From Cupriavidus basilensis (GTDB taxonomy: Bacteria; Pseudomonadota; Gammaproteobacteria; Burkholderiales; Burkholderiaceae): 64,000 nt of DNA. The stretch covers positions 1,860,001-1,924,000 of the forward strand of contig NZ_CP010536.1 of NCBI RefSeq assembly GCF_000832305.1, written 5' to 3'. Positions 47,451-55,993 of this stretch are shown piece after piece. How positions within the stretch are numbered: position 1 is the stretch's first letter; every line of letters starts with the position of its first letter. The notes under the pieces were generated by a model. The model did not search any database, was not told the origin of the DNA, and saw only the letters and a list, made by a program, of their open reading frames with translations. A program made the translations under genes and the position numbers.

Positions 47451-49072
47451 GCCTGCCGCGCCCGCAGCAGAGCATTGAACAGGTCGCGCACCGGCAGGTA
47501 GAGCTCGCTCGCGGTCAGGCCGGCGGGGCCGGTGCCCTGCGCCACCAGGTGGTCGGCGGCGCGCCCGTGCAGCCAGACCGCGGCCTGTGCGGCCTGCAGC
47601 GCCGGCATCCCCTGGGCCAGCAGGGCGCCGATCATGCCGGCCAGCACGTCGCCGGTGCCGGCGGTGGCCAGGCCGGCATTGCCGGTCGGGTTGATCGATA
47701 GCGACACGCTGCCAAGCGCATCGGGCGGCGACGCGATCACCGTGCCCGAGCCCTTGAGCACGACTACGGCCTGCCACTGGGCCGCCAGCGAGCGCGCCGC
47801 CGCCAGGCGGTCGCGCTGGATCTCGGCCACACTGATGCCGGACAGGCGCGCGGCTTCGAGCGGGTGTGGCGTCATCACGCGCACCGGCGGGCCGCCGCCA
47901 AGCATGGCGGCAAGCGCGGGGTCCGCGGCCAGCAGGTTCAGCGCATCGGCATCCAGCACCAGCGCGGGCGGCTCGGTGGCGGCCACGCTGGCTTGCAGCA
48001 ACTGCGCCAGCTGCTTGCGCGCCGCCGTGCCCGTGCCCATGCCCGGGCCGATCACCAGCGCGGACATATTGGTCAGCTCGATCTCCGCGATCGGGTGCAG
48101 CATCAGCTCCGGGTGAACAGGGTCGATCAGCGGCGCGGGCTGCGCCAGGAAAGCGATGTGCACGCGCCCGGCGCCGAGGTGCTGCGCGGCACGCGCGCCA
48201 AGCAGCGGTGCGCCGGTCATGCCGATGCCGCCGCCGATCACGGCGAGCGAGCCGAACGTGCCCTTGTTGGTCGCATGGCGCCGCGCGGGCAGCGCCGATG
48301 CAAACGACGCCGGCACGCTGACCGTGGCGCAGGCGGACTGGGCCGGCGGATAGAGCAGGCCGAGCGGGGCGATATCGACCTCGCCCGCGCAATCGCGCCC
48401 GTCGAGCGTGAGCAGGCCCGGCTTGGCGCCGATGAAGGTGAGGGTGCGCAAAGCGCGTACCGCCGGCGCGCCGGCGCCGGTATCGGCGAACAGCCCGCTC
48501 GGGATGTCGAGCGAGAACACGGGCAGCCGGGACTCGGCAAGGTGCGCGATCCACTGCGCCGTGAAGCCATCGGCGGCGCGGTTCAGGCCAATGCCGAACA
48601 AGCCGTCGACCAGCGCGCAGGTGTCCGGGGGAAACGGCGGCAGGGTGCCATGGCAGGCGGATTCCGGCATGGCGTGCAGTATCACGCCGGCCGCGCGCGC
48701 CTCCAGCCAGGCACGCGCGGCGTCGGCGGGCAGGCGATCGGGCTCGGCCGTCAGCCACACCTGCACCTGGCGCCCGGCCTGGTGCAGGCGGGTGGCGGCC
48801 ACCAGCGCGTCGCCGCCGTTGTTGCCCGGGCCGGCCAGCAGCAGCAGCGGGCCCGCGGGCGCGTGGTGCGCCAGCCAGGCCGCCGCGGCGGCGCCGGCTC
48901 GGGACATCAGCGCGAAGGCGGGCAGGCTGGCCAGGGCGGCCGCTTCGATGTGGCGCACGGACGCCACGTCGTACAACGGGATCGCGCTGGCGCTTGCCGC
49001 GTCCAGGGGCAGCCAGGCATCGTCGGGCAGCGCAGCGGCCAGCGTGGGAGAAGTCGGGGCAGAGCTTTGCAT
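47447..49072 (-). CDS. nnr: Bifunctional NAD(P)H-hydrate repair enzyme (epimerase/dehydratase)
   Basis: 541 aa. The N-terminal YjeF epimerase half has LLLLAGPGNNGGDALVAATR near residue 80 and VDGLFGIGLNR near 155; the C-terminal ADP/ATP-dependent dehydratase half has VIGPGMGTGTAAR near 345, VLDADALNLLA and TAGTGDVLAGMIGALLAQG near 485. It repairs hydrated NADH/NADPH. It begins 2 bp after dadA ends and overlaps the EamA gene, so all three are one operon. Start at 49072 is the first Met in frame with the family. Confidence 0.93.
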   Translation of the reverse strand: MQSSAPTSPTLAAALPDDAWLPLDAASASAIPLYDVASVRHIEAAALASLPAFALMSRAGAAAAAWLAHHAPAGPLLLLAGPGNNGGDALVAATRLHQAGRQVQVWLTAEPDRLPADAARAWLEARAAGVILHAMPESACHGTLPPFPPDTCALVDGLFGIGLNRAADGFTAQWIAHLAESRLPVFSLDIPSGLFADTGAGAPAVRALRTLTFIGAKPGLLTLDGRDCAGEVDIAPLGLLYPPAQSACATVSVPASFASALPARRHATNKGTFGSLAVIGGGIGMTGAPLLGARAAQHLGAGRVHIAFLAQPAPLIDPVHPELMLHPIAEIELTNMSALVIGPGMGTGTAARKQLAQLLQASVAATEPPALVLDADALNLLAADPALAAMLGGGPPVRVMTPHPLEAARLSGISVAEIQRDRLAAARSLAAQWQAVVVLKGSGTVIASPPDALGSVSLSINPTGNAGLATAGTGDVLAGMIGALLAQGMPALQAAQAAVWLHGRAADHLVAQGTGPAGLTASELYLPVRDLFNALLRARQA

Positions 49073-49074
49073 GG

Positions 49075-50373
49075 TCAGCGTGGGCCTAAGCCGTAGCGGT
49101 CGGGGGTCAGGCCATCCAGGTCGATGCCGGGGCGATTGCCTGCGATCAGGTCGGCGGCAATGCGCCCGGAGCCGCATGCCATCGCCCAGCCGGTGGAGCC
49201 GTGGCCCAGGTTGAGGTACAGCCCGGGCACGGCCGTGGCGCCGATCAGCGGCGGGCCATCGGGCAGCATCGGGCGGGCGCCGGCCCACAGCGTGGCCGTG
49301 CCATAGTGGCCTGCAACCGGGAACCAGTCGCGCGCCACCTTGAGCAAGGTGTTGATGGCCGCGGGGCGCAGGTCGAGCTTGCGCGAGCCGAGCTCGGCGG
49401 TGCCGGCAATGCGCAGGCGGTTGCCCATGCGGGTGATGGCGACCTTGTAGGACTCGTCCATCAGCGCGCCCAGCGGCGCCTGCAGCTCGTCGCTGACGTG
49501 CACGGTGGCGCTATAGCCTTTGACGGGGTAGAGGGGGATGCGCAGGCCCAGCGGGCGCAACAGCGCGGCGCTGGCGATGCCTGCGCTGACCAGCACGCGA
49601 TCGGCGGTGAGCGTTTCGCGCACGCCGCGCGCGCTGCGGGCATCGCCGGCAGCGGTGCTGCGCAGGTCGAGCGAGAGCTTGCCGCCCGGCAACGGCCGCA
49701 GCGCGCTGGCGTCGCTGTCCATGACAAAGCGCACGCCCGCGGCCTCGGCCAGCACGCGCAGCCGGCGCACGAACATCGGGCAATTGCCGGATTCGTCCTC
49801 GGGGAGATGCAGCCCGCCGGCCAGCGGCGTATCGGTGGTCAGGCCAGGCTCGATGCGCCGGCAGCCGTCGGCATCGACCAGCCGGTGCGCAACCTTGTGC
49901 TCGCGCAGCAGGGCCAGCGCCGGCTCGGCGAGATCCCGGTCGCGCTGGGTACGGAACAGCTGCAGGTAGCCTTGAGACTGCTCGTAGTCGATCTGGAGCT
50001 GGCCGCGCAGCGCATGCAGGCATTGCCGGCTGTAGAAGGCCAGGCGCTGCATGCGCAGCTTGTTGAGGCGGTAGCGCTCCAGCGTGCATTCGCCCAGCCA
50101 GCGCGCGATCCAGCGCCACATGGCCGGATCGGCGCTGGGCCGGAACAGCACGGGCGAGGTGCTGGCGAAGAGGTTGCGCAGCACCTTGCCCGGCATGCCC
50201 GGCGCCGCCCAGGGTGTGACATAGCCCGGCGCGATCACGCCAGCGTTGCCGAAGCTCGACTCCTGCGCCGGCGCCGCGCGCCGCTCGACCACGGTTACGT
50301 CGAAGCCAGCCTCGCGCAGGTACCACGCGGAGCACACGCCGATGACACCGGCGCCGATGACGATCACATGCAT
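49075..50373 (-). CDS. dadA: D-amino-acid dehydrogenase (FAD)
   Basis: 432 aa. FAD-binding VIGAGVIGVCSAWYLREAGF at the N-terminus, then ESSFGNAGVIAPGYVTPWAAPG (typical of DadA) near residue 38, and the C-terminal NLGHGSTGWAMACGSGR. It oxidises D-amino acids to 2-oxo acids and passes electrons to the respiratory chain. It starts 49 bp after dctM; a 9-bp tandem repeat lies in that gap. The context (amidase, TRAP uptake, hydantoinase-like gene) suggests D-amino acid release from an imported compound. Confidence 0.92.
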   Translation of the reverse strand: MHVIVIGAGVIGVCSAWYLREAGFDVTVVERRAAPAQESSFGNAGVIAPGYVTPWAAPGMPGKVLRNLFASTSPVLFRPSADPAMWRWIARWLGECTLERYRLNKLRMQRLAFYSRQCLHALRGQLQIDYEQSQGYLQLFRTQRDRDLAEPALALLREHKVAHRLVDADGCRRIEPGLTTDTPLAGGLHLPEDESGNCPMFVRRLRVLAEAAGVRFVMDSDASALRPLPGGKLSLDLRSTAAGDARSARGVRETLTADRVLVSAGIASAALLRPLGLRIPLYPVKGYSATVHVSDELQAPLGALMDESYKVAITRMGNRLRIAGTAELGSRKLDLRPAAINTLLKVARDWFPVAGHYGTATLWAGARPMLPDGPPLIGATAVPGLYLNLGHGSTGWAMACGSGRIAADLIAGNRPGIDLDGLTPDRYGLGPR

Positions 50374-50391
50374 GGCGCTCCGTAGGTTACT

Positions 50392-50430
50392 TCAGTCACA
50401 TCAGTCACATCAGTCACTTCAGTTACTTCA
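50392..50430. repeat. 9-bp tandem repeat at the end of dctM
   Basis: TCAGTCACA twice, then TCAGTCACT, TCAGTTACT and a partial TCAG. On the coding (minus) strand it gives serial TGACTGATG units that contain stop codons and the start-stop sequence ATGTGA twice, between the dctM stop and the dadA start. Confidence 0.75.
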
Positions 50431-51733
50431 GCTCTTTTTGCATCACCACATCGGGCAGCCAGGTGACGATCTGCGGCCACACGGTGACGATGCCGATGGC
50501 CACCACCATCATCATGAAGAACGGCAGCGAGACCCGCGCTATGTAGTTACTGTCCTTGCCTGTCATGCTCTGCAGCACGAACAGGTTGAACCCCACGGGC
50601 GGCGTCACCTCGGCGATCTCCACCAGCAGCACGATGAATATCCCGAACCATACCAGATCGAAGCCCGCGGCCTGCACCATCGGCAGCACCGTGGCGGTGG
50701 TCAGCGCGATCATGGAGATGCCATCGAGCGCGGTGCCCAGCAGGATGTAGATCACGGTCAGCACGGCGATCAGCGCCCAGGGCGACAGGTGCATCGAGGC
50801 CACCCATTCCGCCAGCGCGCGCGGGATGCCCGTAAAGCTCATGGTCACCGACAGGAACGAGGTGGCACCCAGCACGAACATGATCATGGCGGTCAGCCGG
50901 GTGGCCGACATCAGGCTTTCCCAGAACGCCTTGCGGGTGAGCGAGCCGCCCACCCACGCCAGCGCCAGCGACGCCACCACGCCGTAGGCGGCCGCTTCCG
51001 TGGCGGTGGAGTAGCCGGTGATCATGATCCAGGTGATAAAGGCGATCAGCACGATGCACGGCATCAGCTGGCGGATCGAGGCGAGCCGCGAGCGCCAGTT
51101 GAAGGCTTCCGCCTTCGGCGTCTTGTCCGGGTTCGACAGCGCCCACACCACGATGTAGCCGGAGAACAGCAGCATCAGCAGCAGGCCGGGCAGGAAGCCG
51201 GCCAGGAACACGCGGATGATCGACACATCGGCCGATACCGCGTAGACCACCATGGTGATCGATGGCGGGATCAGGATGCCGAGCGTGCCGGCGCACGACA
51301 GCGAGCCCAGCGTCACGCGCTCATCGTAGCCGCGCCGGGTCAGCTCGGGCAGCGCCGACTTGGCGATGGTGGCGCAGGTGGCGGCAGACGAGCCCGACAC
51401 CGAGCCGAAGATGCCGCAGCCCAGGATGTTGACGTGCATCAGGCGCCCGGGGAGCCAGTTCAACCACGGCGAGAGCCCGTTGAACATCTGCTCGGACAGC
51501 TTGGTGCGAAACAGTATCTCGCCCATCCACACGAAGAGCGGCAGCGAGGCCAGCGTATACGACGCGCTGGACGACCACCACGCATTGGCCAGGTTGACCA
51601 GCGCATCGCGATCGGCAAACACCACCAGCCCCACCCAGGAGGTGACGGCAATGGCCACGGGAATCCACGCGCCGATGACCAGGAAGCCGATCATCACCAC
51701 CAGCAGGATCAGGGAAACCAGGACGGTGCTCAT
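50423..51733 (-). CDS. dctM: TRAP transporter large permease (DctM type)
   Basis: 436 aa with about 11-12 helices. DctM signatures: GEILFRTKLSEQMFNGLSPW near residue 70, GCGIFGSVSGSSAATCATIA near 104, GTLGILIPPSITMVVYAVSA near 148 and EIAEVTPPVGFNLFVLQSMT near 385. It forms the Na+-driven channel of the uptake system with DctQ and DctP. Start at 51733 overlaps the dctQ stop by 1 bp (TGATG). Confidence 0.93.
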   Translation of the reverse strand: MSTVLVSLILLVVMIGFLVIGAWIPVAIAVTSWVGLVVFADRDALVNLANAWWSSSASYTLASLPLFVWMGEILFRTKLSEQMFNGLSPWLNWLPGRLMHVNILGCGIFGSVSGSSAATCATIAKSALPELTRRGYDERVTLGSLSCAGTLGILIPPSITMVVYAVSADVSIIRVFLAGFLPGLLLMLLFSGYIVVWALSNPDKTPKAEAFNWRSRLASIRQLMPCIVLIAFITWIMITGYSTATEAAAYGVVASLALAWVGGSLTRKAFWESLMSATRLTAMIMFVLGATSFLSVTMSFTGIPRALAEWVASMHLSPWALIAVLTVIYILLGTALDGISMIALTTATVLPMVQAAGFDLVWFGIFIVLLVEIAEVTPPVGFNLFVLQSMTGKDSNYIARVSLPFFMMMVVAIGIVTVWPQIVTWLPDVVMQKELK

Positions 51734-52284
51734 CAGACGGTCTCCCCGAAGTCGCCGGCGGCCAGCTTGGCTTCCTGCGCCAGCTGGTAGCGCGGCTTTT
51801 GCTTGCGCGCCACGCGCAACAGTTCGTCCAGCACCGCCAGCATGAAGCCGGCACAGCCCAGCACCGCAAAGCTCTGCGGAATCCACAGCGGCACCACGAT
51901 CTGGCCCTGCGACACATCGCCGATCTCCCAGCTCGCCCAGGCGAAACTGAACAAGGCCCAGGTCGCGTAGGCGGCGAACACCGCGCAGATGGTCAGCGAG
52001 ATCAGCTCCAGCCACCAGCGCACGCGCGGGCTGACGGCCTCCAGCAGCATTTCCACGCGCACGATGCCGCCGTGCTGGAAGGTCTGGCCAAGTACGAGGA
52101 AGGCGGAGGCGGCGCACAGCCACGCAACGATGTCGTCGCCGCCCTTGAAGATAAACGTGGTCTCGCGCGAGAACGACATCAGGATCATGATCAGGCAGAC
52201 CCCGAGGATGCACAGCGCGCCGAGCACGGCGAACAGGTCAAGCAGCCGGTCCAGCCAGCGCTTGTTGACGGAAGTGGCTTGCAT
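51733..52284 (-). CDS. dctQ: TRAP transporter small permease (DctQ type)
   Basis: 183 aa with four helices (around 15-37, 52-70, 95-118, 140-160). FKGGDDIVAWLCAASAFLVL, GQTFQHGGIVRVEMLLE and PLWIPQSFAVLG are typical of DctQ. It forms the membrane complex with DctM. It is separated from dctP by 223 bp containing a 12-bp tandem repeat, so its expression may be set apart from dctP. Confidence 0.91.
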   Translation of the reverse strand: MQATSVNKRWLDRLLDLFAVLGALCILGVCLIMILMSFSRETTFIFKGGDDIVAWLCAASAFLVLGQTFQHGGIVRVEMLLEAVSPRVRWWLELISLTICAVFAAYATWALFSFAWASWEIGDVSQGQIVVPLWIPQSFAVLGCAGFMLAVLDELLRVARKQKPRYQLAQEAKLAAGDFGETV

Positions 52285-52427
52285 GGCGATTGGGGAGGGT
52301 GGATGCGGTGAAAAAGAGGCAGTGAAAAAGGAGGGCGCGGGAGGCTTGCGGCAGCAGGGCCACGGCGGCGGGCAATGCCGCCATGGCAGGATACGGACCG
52401 CTGGTTTCCCGCTACGGCGCTGACTAG

Positions 52428-52499
52428 GGCGCCAATGACGGCACCAATTACGGCACCAATTACGGCACCAATTACGGCACCAATTACGGCACCAATGAC
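52428..52499. repeat. Six tandem 12-bp repeats between dctP and dctQ
   Basis: GGCGCCAATGAC, then four exact GGCACCAATTAC and GGCACCAATGAC. No gene is coded; a plus-strand frame would read a T-A-P-I tetrapeptide repeat. It sits 8 bp after the end of dctP, in the dctP-dctQ gap. Confidence 0.85.
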
Positions 52500-52507
52500 G
52501 GCGACGC

Positions 52508-53497
52508 CTACTTCTTGTAGGCGTCCAGGATGGCCTTGCCGTCGTCGCCGGCGCCCTTGGCCCAGTCTTCCACCATCACCTGGCCAAGCTTTTGCATGTC
52601 TTGCTTCAACTGGGGCGAGGGCGGCTGCACCGTCATGCCGTTCTTGCCGAGCACGGCCAGGTATTCACGTGTCTTTTGCTCCGAGATCTGCCAGCCGCGC
52701 TTCTCGGCTTCGGCCACCGTCTTGAGCAGGGCATCCTGGGTTGGCTTGTCCAGCGCGGCAAAGGACTTCTTGCTGACCACCAGCATGTTCTTCGGCAGCC
52801 AGGCATCGACGGTGTAGAAGTACTTCACGCTCTCCCAGACCTTGGTGTCCACGCCCGTGGCGCCCGAGGACATGAACGAATTGACGGTGCCGGTGGCGAG
52901 CGCCTGCGCCAGGTCGGCGGCCTGGATGGTCACCGGCTGCGCGCCCACCAGTTCGGCGATCTTGGAGGTGGCGGGGTTATACGCGCGCCATTTCAGGCCT
53001 TTCATGTCGGCCGCGGCGTTGATCGGCTTGTTGGCGTAGATGCCCTGCGGTGGCCAGGCCACCGCGTACAGCAGCTTCATGCCTTGCTTGTCCAGCACCT
53101 TGTCGGTGACCGCGCGCGAGGCCTGCCACAGCTTGTAGGAGTCCTGGTAGCTGGTCGCCAGGAAGGGCACCGCATCCACGCCGAATACCGGGTTCTCGTT
53201 GGCCAGCAGCGACATCAGGATCTCGCCCATCTGCACCTGGCCGGTCTGCACGCCGCGCTTGATCTCGTTGGCCTTGAGCAGTGAGCCGTTGGGATGGATC
53301 ACGATCTTGAGCTTGCCGCCCGTGGCCTTCTCCACGTCGGTGGCCATCTGCTGCAGGTTTTCGGTGTGCAGGTTGCTCACCGGGTAGCCGGTTGGCAGGT
53401 CCCATTTGGTATCCGCCCGCGCGGCCGACGTCATCACGGCAGCGGTGGCAAGCACCCCGCCCAGCAACATGCACTTCAGTGTGGCCTTCCCTTGCAT
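52508..53497 (-). CDS. dctP: TRAP transporter substrate-binding protein (DctP type)
   Basis: 329 aa. Signal peptide 1-28 (MLLGGVLATAAVMTSAARA), mature chain with DctP features VEKATGGKLKIVIHPNGSL, IKRGVQTGQVQMGEILMSLL and a conserved middle Arg in LKWRAYNPATSK. It captures a carboxylated solute in the periplasm and delivers it to DctQM. Substrate cannot be assigned by eye; the surrounding catabolic genes hint at a cyclic or N-acylated amino acid. Confidence 0.92.
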   Translation of the reverse strand: MQGKATLKCMLLGGVLATAAVMTSAARADTKWDLPTGYPVSNLHTENLQQMATDVEKATGGKLKIVIHPNGSLLKANEIKRGVQTGQVQMGEILMSLLANENPVFGVDAVPFLATSYQDSYKLWQASRAVTDKVLDKQGMKLLYAVAWPPQGIYANKPINAAADMKGLKWRAYNPATSKIAELVGAQPVTIQAADLAQALATGTVNSFMSSGATGVDTKVWESVKYFYTVDAWLPKNMLVVSKKSFAALDKPTQDALLKTVAEAEKRGWQISEQKTREYLAVLGKNGMTVQPPSPQLKQDMQKLGQVMVEDWAKGAGDDGKAILDAYKK

Positions 53498-53617
53498 CGA
53501 TCTCTCCTGGTTGGTCGTTGCGGCTACGTTTTGTCTTGGTTTTTGTTCTGAAGTCGTCTTGCCCGCGCCACCTGGCTCAGGGGTGGCGCGGGTTACCCCG
53601 GTTCTTGCCGCGGCGCC

Positions 53618-54961
53618 TCAGGCGGCCGGCTTGATGATGGATTCCAATGCAATTGCCGTGCCCAGCAGTTGCGCGTCGCGCAACGCACCGTGCGAGAGCA
53701 TCAGGCCCACGGGCAACTCGTCCGGCTGGTGGCAGGGCAGCGAGATGGAGCAGCCATCGAGGAAGTTGAACGCCGACGTATTGCGCAGCAGCAGGGCGTT
53801 GGTGCGGAAGAACAGCGCGTCGTCCGCCACTAGCGGGGCGATCGGCGGCGCCACCATCGGCACGGTGGGGCAGGTCACGGCGTCGAAGCCTTCGATGCGG
53901 GCCGCAACCCGCGCGATCCAGTCGAGGCGGGCGCGCATCAGGTCCACGTAGTCGGCCGCGCTCATGGCCGCGCCGCGGTCGATGCGCGAGGCGACGCGCG
54001 GATCGTATTGTTCGCGCCGCGTGGCCAGCACGTGGCGGTGGATGGCATGCGCCTCGGCGGCGGTGAAGCCGCCGCCGGCGTTGATGCTGGCCAGCTCGGC
54101 CAGCTCCGGCAGGTCGATGTGCTCGATCTGCACGCCGGCCGCGGACAGCCGGCCGAGGGCGCGGTCGAACGCGCGCGCCACCGTGTCATCGAGTCCGTCG
54201 AGCAGGACCTGGCGCGGAATGGCCAGGCGGATGCCCGCCGCGGCCTTGATGACGGGGAGCACCGCCTGGTCGGCGATCACGCTGTCCACCAGCACGCAAT
54301 CCTGCACCGTGCGCGCCATGGCGCAGGCGGTGTCCAGCGTATAGGAGAGCGGGAAGGCGCCATCCAGCGGCACGCGCCGGGCGGTCGGCTTGAAGCCGGT
54401 CAGCCCGCACAGGGCAGCCGGGATGCGGATGGAGCCGCCGGTGTCGCTGCCCAGCCCCGCCACGGCCAGGCCCAGCGCCACGGACACCGCGGCGCCCGAC
54501 GACGAGCCGCCGGGAATGCGCGCGACCTGCTTGTCCGCGGGGTTCACCGGCGTGCCGAAATGCGGGTTGATGCCCACGCCCGAGAAGGCGAACTCGGTCA
54601 TGTTGGTGCGCCCGACCAGCGCCGCGCCACTCTCGCGCAACCGGCGCACCACCGTGGCGTCGGCCGTGGCCGCCAGCGCGTCGCTGCGCACCGGCGAGCC
54701 GGCGCGCGAGGCTTCGCCGGCGATGTTGAACAGGTCCTTGACCGAGACCGGCAGGCCCGCCAGCGGATGCAGCGGCTTGCCCGCCCGGGTGGCCGCATCG
54801 GCGGCCTTGGCGACCTGCGCGGCGGTGTCGAAGGTGGTGTGCAGGAACACGGCGTGCGCGTCCGGCTGCTGCGCGTGCTGCGCAGCCTGGGCGATCACGT
54901 CGGCGCGGGAGATCGCGCCATCGCGAAGTCTTGTCTGTAATGTATGGATATCCGTGGGCAT
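53618..54961 (-). CDS. Amidase-signature family hydrolase
   Basis: 447 aa. Ser-cisSer-Lys triad seen as Lys75 in LPVSVKDLFN, the Ser loop GGSSSGAAVS at 151-160 and the nucleophile Ser177 in GSDTGGSIRIPAALCG. The family covers amides, including N-carbamoyl and Glu/Asp-tRNA amidases; no tRNA-specific C-domain is present, so a catabolic amidase is favoured. Heads the minus-strand run amidase-dctP-dctQ-dctM-dadA-nnr-eamA and is divergent from the winged-helix regulator. Confidence 0.9.
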   Translation of the reverse strand: MPTDIHTLQTRLRDGAISRADVIAQAAQHAQQPDAHAVFLHTTFDTAAQVAKAADAATRAGKPLHPLAGLPVSVKDLFNIAGEASRAGSPVRSDALAATADATVVRRLRESGAALVGRTNMTEFAFSGVGINPHFGTPVNPADKQVARIPGGSSSGAAVSVALGLAVAGLGSDTGGSIRIPAALCGLTGFKPTARRVPLDGAFPLSYTLDTACAMARTVQDCVLVDSVIADQAVLPVIKAAAGIRLAIPRQVLLDGLDDTVARAFDRALGRLSAAGVQIEHIDLPELAELASINAGGGFTAAEAHAIHRHVLATRREQYDPRVASRIDRGAAMSAADYVDLMRARLDWIARVAARIEGFDAVTCPTVPMVAPPIAPLVADDALFFRTNALLLRNTSAFNFLDGCSISLPCHQPDELPVGLMLSHGALRDAQLLGTAIALESIIKPAA

Positions 54962-55267
54962 GGGGCTCGCGATCAGTCGCGCTCAGGAGGGGTCGGATCG
55001 AGTCTATCCAGTGCGTCCGCGCTGCGCAACCAGCCCATGGCGGGGCACGCCTGCGTCCCCGCGATAGTGCGCAATCCGCGTTTCCCGCCCTTTTTTCGTG
55101 CAGAATCCACGGTGACATCCCCGATGTTTTGCTTGGATTTATTTTGTGTTTATCCTCATAATTTGTTAATAAACTGTCAAGCCAAATATGGTGGCCGGGA
55201 CCTCGGGGATACACCTAGTCATCCTTGTCGTTCCGTGCGTACACCAACCCCTGAAAGGAGTGAAGAC
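54962..55267. other. 306-bp divergent promoter region
   Basis: Lies between the amidase gene and the winged-helix regulator. An AT-rich stretch at about 55130-55190, rare in this window, is the likely shared promoter/operator zone. AAGGAG near 55256 serves the regulator start. No ORF is supported. Confidence 0.55.
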
Positions 55268-55888
55268 ATGGCGCGTAAGCCAGCAACCGAGCCAGCAACC
55301 GAGCCAGCAACTCAGCCAGCCGCCGATCAAGCCGAGGTTGGCCACGCTCACGCCAGATCCGCGGCCAGCGCGCTGGCGCGCCCGCCCGGCCCCAATATCG
55401 TTTCGTCCTCGCACCTGGTGTCGGAGCGCAGCCCGGAGCTGTCGGAGTTCGAGTTCGGCCTGAACACGGCCTACAACGCATACAGCCGCTGGGTGGTGCG
55501 CTGCATGGGCGCCTCCGGCGTGCGCGACCTGACCTTCCTGGACGTGCTGGTGCTGCATCACGTCAACCACCGGGCGCGTCCCAAGCGGCTCGCCGATATC
55601 TGCTTCGTGCTCAACGTCGAGGATACCCACCTGGTCACCTACGCGCTCAAGAAGCTGCAAGGCCTGGCGCTGGTGGAGGGCGAGCGCATCGGCAAGGAAG
55701 CCACCTACATCACCACCCCCGCCGGCACCGAGGCCTGCGCGCGCTACCGCGAGATCCGCGAGCAATGCCTGACCAGCAATTTTTCCGCCGGCAGTGCCGA
55801 GAACGTCGAGATCGGCGAGCTGGCACGGCTGCTGCGTGTGCTGACCGGCCTGTACGAGCAGGCCGCACGCTCGGCGACGTCCCTGTAG
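55268..55888 (+). CDS. Winged-helix (MarR-like) transcriptional regulator
   Basis: 206 aa. The first 25 residues are a repeat-coded, probably disordered tail (KPAT, EPAT, EPAT, QPAA). The winged helix spans about residues 70-155: FLDVLVLHHVNHRARPKRLA, DICFVLNVEDTHLVTYALKK (recognition) and wing LVEGERIGKEATYITTPAG. It resembles MarR-like regulators beside hydantoin-type genes. Start at 55268 after AAGGAG. It is divergent from the amidase operon and 105 bp upstream of the hydantoinase gene, so it likely controls both. Confidence 0.85.
   Translation: MARKPATEPATEPATQPAADQAEVGHAHARSAASALARPPGPNIVSSSHLVSERSPELSEFEFGLNTAYNAYSRWVVRCMGASGVRDLTFLDVLVLHHVNHRARPKRLADICFVLNVEDTHLVTYALKKLQGLALVEGERIGKEATYITTPAGTEACARYREIREQCLTSNFSAGSAENVEIGELARLLRVLTGLYEQAARSATSL
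55277..55324 (+). repeat. 12-bp coding tandem repeat in the regulator N-terminus
   Basis: Four units AAGCCAGCAACC, GAGCCAGCAACC, GAGCCAGCAACT and CAGCCAGCCGCC encode the KPAT/EPAT/EPAT/QPAA tail. The unit length keeps the frame. Confidence 0.8.
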
Positions 55889-55993
55889 CAGCAAGCACAC
55901 CGCGCGCGGCCGGCCTGTGCCCCGGCCGCGCTGCCGCATGATCGCCCGTTTTTTCCCCGACATCTCCATCACGCCCGAGAAGGAAGCCCCCGT

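Noticed and set aside
54938..54957. LexA-like TGTATGGATATCCG at the amidase start
   Set aside because: Lies inside the amidase coding sequence (residues 2-6) and lacks the full CTG/CAG arms.
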